Shown in pieces: positions 43,148-51,658 of a stretch of DNA of 64,000 bases. Numbering within the stretch: position 1 is the first letter of the stretch; every line of letters begins with the position of its first letter. Under the pieces are notes generated by a model. That model saw only the letters and a list, made by a program, of their open reading frames with translations, did not search any database and was not told the origin of the DNA. The translations under genes and the position numbers were made by a program. The stretch is from Klenkia marina (GTDB lineage Bacteria; Actinomycetota; Actinomycetes; Mycobacteriales; Geodermatophilaceae), in contig NZ_FMUH01000001.1 in the NCBI RefSeq assembly GCF_900101025.1, forward strand, positions 124,001-188,000. The letters run 5' to 3'.

Positions 43148-46074
43148 CAGGCGCGGACCCCTCGGTTCATCATGTTCCGCTTGAGCGACCCGAAGCCCTC
43201 GTTGACCGCCTGGTCGGCGACCACTCGGGCGATGCCGCGGAACTCCTGGCCGTCGATGAACACCTGCACGTTGGTGTCGCCGCCCTGGAACACCGCCGAC
43301 CCGCCACCGACCGACGACCCTGAGAACTCCCGCGACCTCATCCCGGCCGCTGACGTCTCCTGCGACGACCACGACGAGCTCGAGAGCATTGAGACCTCGC
43401 GGCTTGTGGACGTGAAGCCAGTGGAGGGTGCTGCGAAACCGGCCGCAAACCCGGTGCCGCCACCTGCCAGCAGCGCCCGGGTCTTCGGTGCGTTGAACAC
43501 CATCCCGGCCTGAGCGAACCGCACCAGCTCGGGGCCTTCCTCCCCCACCAGGTACGTCCGCCCGGCGCTCACAGGCCCACCAGAGGCCCTCCCCGGCACG
43601 TCCGGCACCCCGACCAGCCCCGAGGACCCCAGCCCCGCCTCGGACGACGGGGACGCCCCCAGGATTCGGTTAATGGTCTGCGTGACCACGGTGTTCACGT
43701 AGGTCGTCGCCGTCCGCCCGTTGATCTGGTCGAGCGCAGCGTTCACCGCGTTGATCCCCGGCGTGGCGTTGTCCACCAGCGCCGCCGCCGACTGCACATC
43801 CGACGGCACCCGGAACAGCTCGTTGATGAGGTTGGTGACCTCATCGCGGTTGAACCCGGTCGCCACCGCGTTGTTGATGAGCGCGTCCCGCAGCTCAGCC
43901 AGCTTCGCCCGCCCCGCCTCAGGGCCCGACACGTCCCCCACCGCCGCCGCCCAGTCTCGGGCCTGCGTGGCGGCGTTGATGAACTGCTCCGCGTTGTCCG
44001 CGCCGGCCGCGCTGTTCAGGTCCAGCGACGTCGACCCGTTCTCGGCGGCGATCGACAGGTCTGCCATTGCCTGCGTCCACTGCACATTGGCCTCAGCGGC
44101 GGTCAGGTAGATCCCGTTGAGCGCGTCGAACGACTGCTTGAGCAGGTCCGAGGCTGACTTTGCCTCACCCATCGCCCCAGTGATCGCCCCGGTCTCGTCA
44201 ACGACCGTCGTGGACGTCTCGACGTAGCCCTCCATCGCGGCCACCGCGTCGGGGAACCGGCGACGGAACTCCCCGATCTCCCCACCCGACCGCACCCACG
44301 CGTTGTACAGCTGCATCGTGGCGTTCGCGGCGGCCTCGGCGTTCCCGTTCCCCACCATCGCCGCCAGCGCGTCATCGAGGTCGGCCACGTTCTGCTGAGC
44401 CTGCGCAAACTCATCCCGCATCGCCTGCAAGTTGTCACCGCGGTCCTCGAACGTGAACAGCTGCCCCAGGTCGAACGACCCGCGATCATCCAGCAGCTCG
44501 AACTGGTAGAGCATCGAGTCGATGCCGCTGGTCACCTGCGGCAGCGTGGCGTTCATGTCGTCCACCAGCCCGCGCAGGCCAGCGCCGAAGATGTCCCGCA
44601 GCGCCCCATCGGCCACCCCGGTCTGCGCCAGGCCCTCCAGCGCCCGCTGTAGTTCCTCGGTGTCGGCGATGACCAGCTCAGCTGGCGGGTGCATCGCGTC
44701 GTAGGCAGCCGACAGCAGCCCGATAGCCACCCCAGCGGCACCGGCCTTCGCCGCGAACCGACCGAACGCACCCAGGCCCCGGTCAACCCTGATCCCAGCG
44801 TCGCCCATGTCCCGCAGCGTGTCCCGAGCCTCCGCGACCCGAGGGATCAGGGACCCCACCACGCCCAGCGCCAGCGTCCCAGCACCAGCCACACCCAGGA
44901 CGCCCGTCGCGGCCCCCTGTAGCGGCCCAGGAAGCTCCGAGAACGTGTCGACGGCACCGGTGGCGGTCTGCACCAGGAACCGCAGCACACCGTTCGCTGA
45001 GGACCCCGACTGGATGAGCGCGGTGTCGAACGCTCCCCCGAGCCGTTCGATATCCCCGGCCAGGTTGTCCGTCAGCTTCGCGGCCTGCTCAGCCGCATAA
45101 CCCTGATCGTTGACGTTCCTCGTCCACTCGGCGACGCCCTGCGAGCCGGCGTCGTAGAGGATCGTTGCCGCCCGGATCGCGTCGGTGCCGAAGATGGTCT
45201 GCAACGCGCTGTTGCGCTGCTCCTGCGACAGCCCCGACAGCCCGGTCTGGAGCTGGCCGGCGTACTCCTGCAACCCGACGAACTGACCCTGCGCGTCGTA
45301 AGCCCGCAGCCCAAGCTGATCCATGAGGTCGGCAGCTTCCTGCGACCGCGGGTTCAACGACATCAGCATTGTCTTGAACGACGTCCCGGCGTCCGACCCC
45401 AGCAGGCCCTGCGAGGCGAACAGCGCCAGCGCACCGGTCGTCTGGTCGATGCTCAACCCGGCGTTCTTCGCGACCAACGCCGACTGGTTCATCGCCTGGG
45501 ACAGGTCATCTACCGACCCCTGCGCCTTCCCAGCACCAGCGGCCAGCAGATCCGCGACGTGGTTCATCTGCGAGCCCGACAACCCGAACACGCTCAGCGC
45601 CGTCGCCGCGATCTCCGCAGCGTCCGCCACCTCCAGCTGGCCAGCAGCTGCCAACGACAACGCGCCATCGAGGCCACCCGACAGGATGTCGCTGGTGCTG
45701 ACGCCGGCCTTCGACAGCTCGGTCATCGCGTTCGCGGCCTCAGTTGCCGAGTACGCCGTGTCTGCACCCGCATCGAGCGCTGCCTGCCTCAGCTGCCCCA
45801 GCTGAACGGCCGAAGCCATCGACGCAGCACCCACCGCCGACATCGCCTTGTCGAACTCCGCGGCCTTCGCCACTGCCAGCCCAAACCCGGCCACCATCGC
45901 GCCGCCGACCAGGGTCGCGCCCATGCCAATCGTCTCGAGCCCAGCCCGGGACTTCTTCGAGTGCAGATCGACCAGCGACCCGAACTGCGTCGTCTGCGCC
46001 GCAGCCGCCCGCATACCGGCCATGTATTGGGCGATGTCCGCCCGGATTGCTACCGAGACAGTTCTGTTCGCCAT
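43147..46074 (-). CDS. Phage tail tape measure protein
   Basis: A 975-residue protein of the PhageMin_Tail type. The N-terminal helix VAIRADIAQYMAGMRAAAAQ is followed by KKSRAGLETIGMGATLVGG, then a long Ala/Gly-rich region with LSKAGVSTSDILSGGLDGALSLAAAG and NAGLSIDQTTGALALFASQG typical of the conserved core (about 60-330). Hydrophobic segments lie near 40-65 and 380-410. It would set tail length (roughly 1.5 A per residue, so about 150 nm). No other large virion gene accompanies it in the element. Confidence 0.93.
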   Translation of the reverse strand: MANRTVSVAIRADIAQYMAGMRAAAAQTTQFGSLVDLHSKKSRAGLETIGMGATLVGGAMVAGFGLAVAKAAEFDKAMSAVGAASMASAVQLGQLRQAALDAGADTAYSATEAANAMTELSKAGVSTSDILSGGLDGALSLAAAGQLEVADAAEIAATALSVFGLSGSQMNHVADLLAAGAGKAQGSVDDLSQAMNQSALVAKNAGLSIDQTTGALALFASQGLLGSDAGTSFKTMLMSLNPRSQEAADLMDQLGLRAYDAQGQFVGLQEYAGQLQTGLSGLSQEQRNSALQTIFGTDAIRAATILYDAGSQGVAEWTRNVNDQGYAAEQAAKLTDNLAGDIERLGGAFDTALIQSGSSANGVLRFLVQTATGAVDTFSELPGPLQGAATGVLGVAGAGTLALGVVGSLIPRVAEARDTLRDMGDAGIRVDRGLGAFGRFAAKAGAAGVAIGLLSAAYDAMHPPAELVIADTEELQRALEGLAQTGVADGALRDIFGAGLRGLVDDMNATLPQVTSGIDSMLYQFELLDDRGSFDLGQLFTFEDRGDNLQAMRDEFAQAQQNVADLDDALAAMVGNGNAEAAANATMQLYNAWVRSGGEIGEFRRRFPDAVAAMEGYVETSTTVVDETGAITGAMGEAKSASDLLKQSFDALNGIYLTAAEANVQWTQAMADLSIAAENGSTSLDLNSAAGADNAEQFINAATQARDWAAAVGDVSGPEAGRAKLAELRDALINNAVATGFNRDEVTNLINELFRVPSDVQSAAALVDNATPGINAVNAALDQINGRTATTYVNTVVTQTINRILGASPSSEAGLGSSGLVGVPDVPGRASGGPVSAGRTYLVGEEGPELVRFAQAGMVFNAPKTRALLAGGGTGFAAGFAAPSTGFTSTSREVSMLSSSSWSSQETSAAGMRSREFSGSSVGGGSAVFQGGDTNVQVFIDGQEFRGIARVVADQAVNEGFGSLKRNMMNRGVRA

Positions 46075-46089
46075 GATCCGACGGTCGAG

Positions 46090-46134
46090 CTAGTTCCCCC
46101 TTCAACGCGCACTGACTACCTAGTCAGGAACTAG
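46090..46134. promoter_or_regulatory. Nested inverted repeats upstream of the tape-measure operon
   Basis: CTAGTTCC (46090-46097) pairs with GGAACTAG (46127-46134), and inside it CTGACTA (46112-46118) pairs with TAGTCAG (46121-46127). They lie 16-60 bp before the tape-measure ATG and could be an operator or a terminator of the upstream minus-strand gene. Confidence 0.45.
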
Positions 46135-47177
46135 AGGTGCGGCCCCCGCAAGTGGACGCGGGGACGACTGCGCCGACGACTACGCGCCCAAAGGACCACC
46201 CGACCCACGATTGGCTTCCCGAAGCGGTTCCGCTCGAGGCGGGTCGCGACCCGCCTGCGCACCAGGAAAAACCGCGGCGGCAAAAGCGCGTACGACCGAC
46301 AAAAGGCAAGGGCGCATCGCACACGCCAAAGGCCTACCCGAACGCACTTCCAATCGGTTCGACCGACGCCAAACCCGGACCCGTCCTGCCAGAACGCCGA
46401 AACTTTGAGGAACTCTGCAGCGAGCAGTTCTCGCTGCAGAGTGACGCCGAGCAACCGGCCACCCGCCCGTCTGCTCAACAGACGGACCCGTCTCCGACAG
46501 AAGGCACCACTCACGTACCTCTTGTGGACCGCACAGGCCATGAGCACGTGGGGATAGTGGTCCCCAGCGTCTGCGCTTCTGGCCCAGAGCAGGTCCACCA
46601 AAGCAAGGACGCGATTTTGCTGAGCTCGGAAGGCATCCCGCTGCACCTCATGGAGCCACATACTGCGGTCCTCACCATGGGGAACGGAGTCCGGCCTCCA
46701 TGCGCCCGTCTTTACGCCAATCATCCAGCGAATCGCCGCGCCATGCCGCGTGATCTCGGGACCTAATACATTGTAAACATCTCCACTGCGCAGTCGCCCT
46801 TGTAGAACCAATCCTGCGCAGAAATCAAGGAACGTGACCACATTCTGAACGGGACCAACAAACGCATTCTTCACAGCACGCGTATCATCCCAATCGAGCC
46901 CATCGATCTCGTCGGCGATGTGGCGGACGCGGTCGCGGGTTTCTCGACTGGCATAGCTGTAGTAGTCCTCTGGACCTCGAGCCAGCACTAAGCTCAGAGA
47001 CCAATCGGGTGCGAGCTTGACCCACTCAGTCCTCACCTGGGCCACGAGGGCGATCCGACTCTGTTGAAGCGCCTTGCGACCGGTCAGCGATGAGGCGGCC
47101 GAGGCAAGAAGAGCGAGACCGGAGATGACAATCGGTAGCACTTGAACCCACGTCAGGCCTGCAGCTTCTGGTTGCAC
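46131..47177 (-). CDS. Membrane-anchored protein with suspicious C-terminal third
   Basis: A 348-codon frame starting at GTG 47177. Residues 1-225 look genuine: one N-terminal helix (VLPIVISGLALLASAASS), then a DUF4760-like soluble part (RDRVRHIADEIDGLDWDDTRAVKNAFVGP, FLDFCAGLVLQGRL). After about residue 230 the sequence turns Arg/Leu/Val-rich and low in information, and the DNA there holds two perfect hairpins (46413-46441, 46467-46485). The original gene probably ended or shifted frame near 46.45 kb. Confidence 0.5.
   Translation of the reverse strand: MQPEAAGLTWVQVLPIVISGLALLASAASSLTGRKALQQSRIALVAQVRTEWVKLAPDWSLSLVLARGPEDYYSYASRETRDRVRHIADEIDGLDWDDTRAVKNAFVGPVQNVVTFLDFCAGLVLQGRLRSGDVYNVLGPEITRHGAAIRWMIGVKTGAWRPDSVPHGEDRSMWLHEVQRDAFRAQQNRVLALVDLLWARSADAGDHYPHVLMACAVHKRYVSGAFCRRRVRLLSRRAGGRLLGVTLQRELLAAEFLKVSAFWQDGSGFGVGRTDWKCVRVGLWRVRCALAFCRSYALLPPRFFLVRRRVATRLERNRFGKPIVGRVVLWARSRRRSRPRVHLRGPHL
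46413..46441. terminator. Perfect 12-bp hairpin inside the C-terminal part of the 46131-47177 frame
   Basis: CTCTGCAGCGAG (46413-46424) and CTCGCTGCAGAG (46430-46441) pair fully around a 5-nt loop. A second hairpin (CCGTCTG/CAGACGG, 46467-46485) is 25 bp away. Both lie where the overlapping minus-strand frame loses protein-like character. Confidence 0.5.
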
Positions 47178-47331
47178 AAGGGAGAGAGTGGCTTACGGCT
47201 CCGACAAGACCATTCGGACACCCGTCAGGACCCGTGGGGGGTGACCCCCTGACCAAGATCATCCGGCCCACCGCCGGGAGGTGTCCGATCCCCCTCCGAG
47301 GGTCGGTTCCACACCGTCCCCCCGCAGCAAC

Positions 47332-47362
47332 GAACCCCCGTCACGCCCGGTGACGGGGGTTC
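47332..47362 (-). terminator. Perfect 13-bp hairpin closing the early operon
   Basis: GAACCCCCGTCAC (47332-47344) and GTGACGGGGGTTC (47350-47362) pair fully around GCCCG. It lies about 100 bp beyond the last gene (47465-48124) of an eight-gene minus-strand operon. Confidence 0.8.
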
Positions 47363-47464
47363 GCGTGCGCGTGACCCTAGCGGGGTCCGGACAGCGAGAT
47401 GCCTCCCGACGGTGGCTCGTTGATCTTGAGGGCGGGCGTCACCCCCCACCCCCGTCACGCTGGG

Positions 47465-48124
47465 TTACAGCGCCACCGCGGCGCCGGCGAGGGCATTGAC
47501 CTCCCACTCGCTGAGGCCCGCGACCTCCGCAGGCGGCTCGAGGGCGAACGCCATCTCCTCGTTCATGACGTCGCGGGCACGAGTGTGGGTGTGTGCGATG
47601 GCCCAGTAACGGTCGACCGCGGGCTCGATGGCGGGACGCGCAGCGCTGAACGCGTTGACCACGTCGGCGCATGACCGGTCGATAGCCGCCTCGGCGACTG
47701 CTCGTGCCATGAACTCGTCACCGGCGCGCTCAGCGCGCTTGAGGAGCTCGGCCAGCACGGGCTCGGGGTGCTGCTTGAGGATGTCGGAGCTGTTCGCTGC
47801 GTCGAGGGCGGACCTGACCCTGTCCTGCGCATCTCGCATGGCGACCGACGCGGTGGCACGGGTCGAGGCGTCAGCCCTCCAGCCCACGATGCCGTCAAGG
47901 CCGAACAGGTCGGACTCCAGCTTGCGGCGTTCGTCAGCCGCGTTGGTGTTGAGCCGCTCGCGCAGGGCCTTGGCCGCGTCGCGGTGGGCCACCCACGACC
48001 GGGCGATCTGCCGCTGCCGGGCCTCGAAGGTGAGGTCGCGGTTCGCTCGGATGTGGGTGGCCTCGGCGTCGATGGTCTTGCGGAGCTGGTCGAGGGCCTG
48101 GGTGGTGGTGGGGTCGAGTCGCAT
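47465..48124 (-). CDS. Helical element protein, paralogue 1
   Basis: A 219-residue strongly helical protein. ADERRKLESDLFGLDGIVG and the preceding Arg/Ala-rich helices (RQRQIARSWVAHRDAAKALRERL) match the neighbouring gene at 48139-48741 in layout (a helical stretch, then L-E-x-x-L-F-G-L, then an Asp/Arg-rich helix), so the two are tandem paralogues. The start is ATG 48124. No named family; the heptad-like composition suggests coiled-coil assembly, possibly a scaffold. Confidence 0.6.
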   Translation of the reverse strand: MRLDPTTTQALDQLRKTIDAEATHIRANRDLTFEARQRQIARSWVAHRDAAKALRERLNTNAADERRKLESDLFGLDGIVGWRADASTRATASVAMRDAQDRVRSALDAANSSDILKQHPEPVLAELLKRAERAGDEFMARAVAEAAIDRSCADVVNAFSAARPAIEPAVDRYWAIAHTHTRARDVMNEEMAFALEPPAEVAGLSEWEVNALAGAAVAL

Positions 48125-48138
48125 GGTGTCTCCGTTGG

Positions 48139-48741
48139 TCAGGCGGCCGGGGCCGGGGTCTTGAGCTGTCCGCTGGCGTCGACGTGGCCGGCGAGCTCGG
48201 CGGGCATCTGCATGCGCAGCTGCATCTGGGTGTCGAGGATCGAGTCGGCGTGGCTGACGCGGGACAGCTCGTCGACGTCGGCCTGCAGGTCCGGGCGGGC
48301 CTGGAGGTAGGCGGTGACGAGTTCGTTCCACGGGGCTGCCGACGGGCCGGCCATCTCGTAGGCGTGGGCGAACACGGCCCGCTCGAGCACCTTGTCGCCG
48401 GACCCGCGGGCCATGCTCAGCAGCTCGTTGGCCTGGTCGGCGTTCTGGATGCGTGAGGCGCGGTCGAGGGCGTCGCGGTAGCTGATGACGTCGGCGCCGA
48501 GGGCGTGTGGGGTGAGCCCGAACAGGCGGCGTTCGAGGTCGGCCTTGTGCTTGGTGTCGCGCTCCCGGATGCGGTCGTGCTCGGCGCGCAGCTGCTTGCT
48601 CGCGGCCTGGTGGACGCTGAGCAGATTGGCTCGCTTGCCTTCATCGCTGAGGTTGCGGTCGGCGCGGATGCGGTCGAACGCCTCTGCGGCCCGGGCGCGG
48701 ATGCCTGCGGCGATCTCGCGGTCCTTGTCGGTCATCGGCAT
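48139..48741 (-). CDS. Helical element protein, paralogue 2
   Basis: A 200-residue helical protein with DRIRADRNLSDEGKRANLLSV, then HKADLERRLFGLTPHALGAD, matching its downstream neighbour. A Pro/Ala tail ends the protein. The start is ATG 48741. It lies 14 bp upstream of its paralogue and 11 bp downstream of the excisionase-like gene in the same operon. Confidence 0.6.
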   Translation of the reverse strand: MPMTDKDREIAAGIRARAAEAFDRIRADRNLSDEGKRANLLSVHQAASKQLRAEHDRIRERDTKHKADLERRLFGLTPHALGADVISYRDALDRASRIQNADQANELLSMARGSGDKVLERAVFAHAYEMAGPSAAPWNELVTAYLQARPDLQADVDELSRVSHADSILDTQMQLRMQMPAELAGHVDASGQLKTPAPAA

Positions 48742-48752
48742 GGTGGTCTCCT

Positions 48753-49181
48753 TCACGCGGCCCGCTGCCGGCGGACGGTCTTGAAGTGCTCGAACTCCTC
48801 GCGGGTGACAAACCAGCGGCCGTGCTGTCGCTCGGCCCGCAGTCGGCCGGTCTCGATTGCCACCCGCACACCGCGGACGGTCATGTTGAGCCGGTCGGCT
48901 ACGTCGCTGGTCGTCATCCACTGCGAGGGTGGCGCCTGTTCCTCGCGCTTCCCGGGCGCGCTTCCTGTCGCGGAATCGAGCCAAATGGCTCCCGACGTGG
49001 CGATGGCTAGGAGCACGTTGTCGACCTCGGGGTCAGCGCCTCGGTGGGCAACTCGTAGGTCGGTGAGGTTGGCGCGGGATGTCAGCCAGGCAGCCACCCG
49101 GCCGGGGACGATGACGAACGAGCCAGCGCCGAGGCCGTGCACGTAGTGCTGAGGGGGCCTCACGGGCAGGTCGGCGCTCAT
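48753..49181 (-). CDS. Excisionase-like helix-turn-helix protein
   Basis: A 142-residue protein. The C-terminal domain (about 88-135) reads MTTSDVADRLNMTVRGVRVA then GRWFVTREEFEHF, the MerR/excisionase winged-helix signature used by Xis proteins. The N-terminal 85 residues are of unknown type. It could direct excision of the element or act as a transcription factor. ATG overlaps the upstream stop (ATGA). Confidence 0.72.
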   Translation of the reverse strand: MSADLPVRPPQHYVHGLGAGSFVIVPGRVAAWLTSRANLTDLRVAHRGADPEVDNVLLAIATSGAIWLDSATGSAPGKREEQAPPSQWMTTSDVADRLNMTVRGVRVAIETGRLRAERQHGRWFVTREEFEHFKTVRRQRAA

Positions 49182-49750
49182 GCGCTGGCCCGTCCCGTCC
49201 CTGTGGTGGTCACGCTGGGTCGGGCCTCGATCGGCGTCGGCCGCCGTGTGGTGGCGGTGTCAATGCCGAGGGACGTGAGTCCACGGTCAGGTGACACCCG
49301 GTCATGCACGGGGTGCGTGCCGTTGTCGGGGTTTGTCTTACTGACGCGCACGCGTATGGGTGCCTTCTCAGAGCACCCATCGCCATCTTCCGGACCTGCT
49401 GAAGGGTGTCGCGGAAGGGTGCTCTCTGCCCGATACCTTCCGAGTCGAAAGGTTGCGCTCTCGGGGCACCCTTCAACGACCTGCGCGGCGTACTTGGAGA
49501 CCTGCCCGTTGTGCCCGCCGGCCACCTTCACCAACAGGCCAGCCTTCGTCGCCTGACCAACGAGCACGGTCACCCGGTGGGGGCTAATGCCGAGCTCGTC
49601 GGCGAGCTGGTCTCGAGGGACCTTGACGTATCCGCGGTCCTCCATGTGCATGACCGCCATGAGCGCGAGCAGCTCACGGCAGGGTCCGGTCACGAGGCGG
49701 GTCCTCAAGACCTCGGCGTACCAGCGGTCACGAACCGTCCGCCGGCTCAC
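49178..49750 (-). CDS. Winged-helix replication/regulatory protein
   Basis: A 190-residue protein starting at GTG 49750. Residues 20-85 form a winged helix (LLALMAVMHMEDRGYVKVPR, QLADELGISPHRVTVLVGQ, GLLVKVAGG) as in phage replication initiators and MarR-like regulators. The C-terminal 100 residues are polar and low-complexity. It is within the primase-polymerase operon with 4-bp overlaps on both sides. Confidence 0.6.
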   Translation of the reverse strand: MSRRTVRDRWYAEVLRTRLVTGPCRELLALMAVMHMEDRGYVKVPRDQLADELGISPHRVTVLVGQATKAGLLVKVAGGHNGQVSKYAAQVVEGCPESATFRLGRYRAESTLPRHPSAGPEDGDGCSEKAPIRVRVSKTNPDNGTHPVHDRVSPDRGLTSLGIDTATTRRPTPIEARPSVTTTGTGRASA

Positions 49751-49989
49751 CGGTCGACCGCCACAACCTCCACGAGGCGCCGGTTGCGGTGCTCGAGGAT
49801 GGCGAGGAGGTCGTCAACGCGGTTGGTGGGGCAGCACCACTGCTTGCGAATGGGGCACCGCATCCGTGGGATGCCTGCGTCATCGAGCGCCCGGAGCAGG
49901 CCCTTTCCGCGCAGCCAGGCGGTTCGCCGCCCAACCTCGATAAGCACTGGGCTGGGGTCGCGCCCGAACAGGGCCATCTGGTCGCTCAT
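49747..49989 (-). CDS. Small element protein, 80 residues
   Basis: An 80-residue basic protein (MSDQMALFGRDPSPVLIEVG, AGIPRMRCPIRKQWCCPTNR). RTAWLRGKGLLRALDDAGIP followed by VDDLLAILEHRNRRL suggests a helical, possibly HTH-like fold. The CPIRKQWCC cysteines could bind zinc. It is coupled on both sides in the early operon. Confidence 0.55.
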   Translation of the reverse strand: MSDQMALFGRDPSPVLIEVGRRTAWLRGKGLLRALDDAGIPRMRCPIRKQWCCPTNRVDDLLAILEHRNRRLVEVVAVDR

Positions 49990-50909
49990 GCCGCGACCCG
50001 CCCCAGGAGCGTCTTCGCGGCTGCGGACATGTCCCCGTGGTGGGTCAGCAGCGCGTAGGCCCGGAACCGCGTCAAACCGACTGGGTTGCCGCTCTCGGTG
50101 ACCGGTAGCGGGGTGTTTGGGCTGTAGACGAACAGCAGCCCGTGCCGCACGGTCGCGGACACCGAGGACGTCGCCGCCGGGTGCAGCCACCTCGAGCCGT
50201 CGCTGTCCCCATCGCCCCCTGCGCATCGCCAGCCGTGGGCGCCCAGCACGTCGTTCCAGGAAGCCTCGGCGCTGTACCGGTCTGCGATCCCCGGTCCGGC
50301 GCCGATGGTCACCACCTTGGCGGGAGGCCGCTGGGGGGGCGCCTGTGGCGTCAGGAGCGTCAGTAGCCAGTCGGGCATCCGCTCAGGCCGACGAGGGCCG
50401 TCCTGCATCCGGTAGGGGTGGCCTGTGTCGGGGTGGATGCTGGGGGGGAGCACGCAGTAGCCGGCGTGGGTCTTGAGGTCGAGCCCGGACCCCAGGCCGG
50501 CCCCGGACAGCGGCCGGTCGGGGCAGCGCAGGTAGAAGTGCCTACCGCCGTCACCGCGGCCGGAGATGACCGTGAGGGTTGAGGGCAGGCGACCGTGCTC
50601 GCGAACGAGCGCAGTCATGTTGTCCGCTCCCCCAGACCGGGGGTCGACGTCGAGCACAGCGACGCCCTTGGGGACGCGGCCCCCGATGTTCGCGGTGGGG
50701 TTCTGCCGCCACCACTGACGGACCGTCTCAGCGTCGCTGGTGGCGTCGAGGACCCCGTGCCCGATGCGTCCGCAGGTGCCCTTGCAGACGCCCCAGAGCG
50801 GGTCGCCCTGCGGGTGGGCCGTCTTGAACAGGGGGGCCTTGCCGCGCAGCGGGAAGATCTCCCAGCCGGCCGCTGCGAGCTGCTGGGCGTGGTTGGCGAT
50901 AGCGGTCAC
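49986..50909 (-). CDS. Bifunctional DNA primase/polymerase (prim-pol domain)
   Basis: A 307-residue protein with an archaeo-eukaryotic-type prim-pol N-terminal domain (about 1-185): YAL-like opening AAAGWEIFPLRGKAPLFKT, the metal-binding GVAVLDVDPRSGG (D-x-D) and GRHFYLRCP. The C-terminal 110 residues are a separate small domain. No helicase domain is attached. Such proteins replicate phages, plasmids and actinomycete integrative elements. Start GTG 50909, overlapping the previous stop by 4 bp. Confidence 0.85.
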   Translation of the reverse strand: MTAIANHAQQLAAAGWEIFPLRGKAPLFKTAHPQGDPLWGVCKGTCGRIGHGVLDATSDAETVRQWWRQNPTANIGGRVPKGVAVLDVDPRSGGADNMTALVREHGRLPSTLTVISGRGDGGRHFYLRCPDRPLSGAGLGSGLDLKTHAGYCVLPPSIHPDTGHPYRMQDGPRRPERMPDWLLTLLTPQAPPQRPPAKVVTIGAGPGIADRYSAEASWNDVLGAHGWRCAGGDGDSDGSRWLHPAATSSVSATVRHGLLFVYSPNTPLPVTESGNPVGLTRFRAYALLTHHGDMSAAAKTLLGRVAA

Positions 50910-51334
50910 GCGGCGTCACCGCCGACCCACTGACGCAGCCACGCGCCGTGGCGCGATGGCCTGCGGGACTGCACGAAGCCCATGGGTCGGATGAGGCCAG
51001 CCCGAGCGGCTGCCATGAACTGCGCGCCGACCGCATTCGGGTTCGCGGGGTCGGGCACGCCCAGGGCCCGCACCTCGTCGGCCGTGAATTCCCAACCAGT
51101 CGACGCCCAGTAGGCGATGCCGGTCTGCCAACAGCTGCGCGTCCAGCCGTCGAGCGACTCGTCGGCCCGCGCAATGCCCTCATCGCGCAGCAGGCGGTTC
51201 AACTGCTGCAATGTGAGGAGTGCCGGGAGGGCTGGCGTTGCGGTAGTCTCGGCGGTGAGATTCTGCAGCTTGGCGGCGGCGTTCTCGGAGGGGTCGGTCC
51301 CTGTGGCGGGGGCCGACCTTTCGTTTGCGCTCAC
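50906..51334 (-). CDS. Actinophage-type accessory replication protein
   Basis: A 142-residue protein. The core WTRSCWQTGIAYWASTGWEF, FTADEVRALGVPDPANPNAVG and RRPSRHGAWLRQWVG is of a type often seen in actinobacterial phages next to primases (recalled, not checked). It may have a winged-helix fold. The exact role is unknown. Confidence 0.55.
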   Translation of the reverse strand: MSANERSAPATGTDPSENAAAKLQNLTAETTATPALPALLTLQQLNRLLRDEGIARADESLDGWTRSCWQTGIAYWASTGWEFTADEVRALGVPDPANPNAVGAQFMAAARAGLIRPMGFVQSRRPSRHGAWLRQWVGGDAA

Positions 51335-51558
51335 GCAGCCGCACCCCCGCTGGGGATGGAGCCGTGAAGCAGCAGCGCCAACTTCTCGCGTTGCTCATTC
51401 GTCAGCGGGGGTGCGCTGGCTAACGTCTTCTGGAGGTACTCGGAGATGCGCTGAGCTGCGAGTTCACGTCGAACGTCGTCAGCATTGGCCTTACCCCAGC
51501 GCACGGCCGCGCCGGCTCGAGCGGCGCTTGAACGAAGATCGGGACTACTTGCGGGCAT
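51331..51558 (-). CDS. Small protein heading the early operon
   Basis: A 75-residue protein (RSSAARAGAAVRWGKANADD, LTNEQREKLALLLHGS). It is helical with an Arg/Ala-rich start. It is the first gene of the eight-gene operon running to 47465; its stop overlaps the next start (ATGA). The 100 bp upstream must contain the operon promoter. Confidence 0.55.
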   Translation of the reverse strand: MPASSPDLRSSAARAGAAVRWGKANADDVRRELAAQRISEYLQKTLASAPPLTNEQREKLALLLHGSIPSGGAAA

Positions 51559-51658
51559 GCGGGAACCCCTTGGGTTCCGGTCGCCCTACTTCATCCGGTT
51601 CGGCATTCCATGCCGGGCTCTACGTGCTGCTGTGACGATAGCAAAGAATCCGGGTTAG

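Noticed and set aside
46137-46766. 209-codon plus-strand frame in the element
   Set aside because: Pro/Thr/Arg-rich with no ribosome site and overlaps hairpins; antisense to a partly genuine gene. It cannot be excluded fully but is weaker than the minus-strand reading.
47172-47181. Second GTTGCACAAG copy identical to the element side of the left att site
   Set aside because: Ten bases without the core or a matching partner repeat; most likely chance, although it could be a minor recombinase site.
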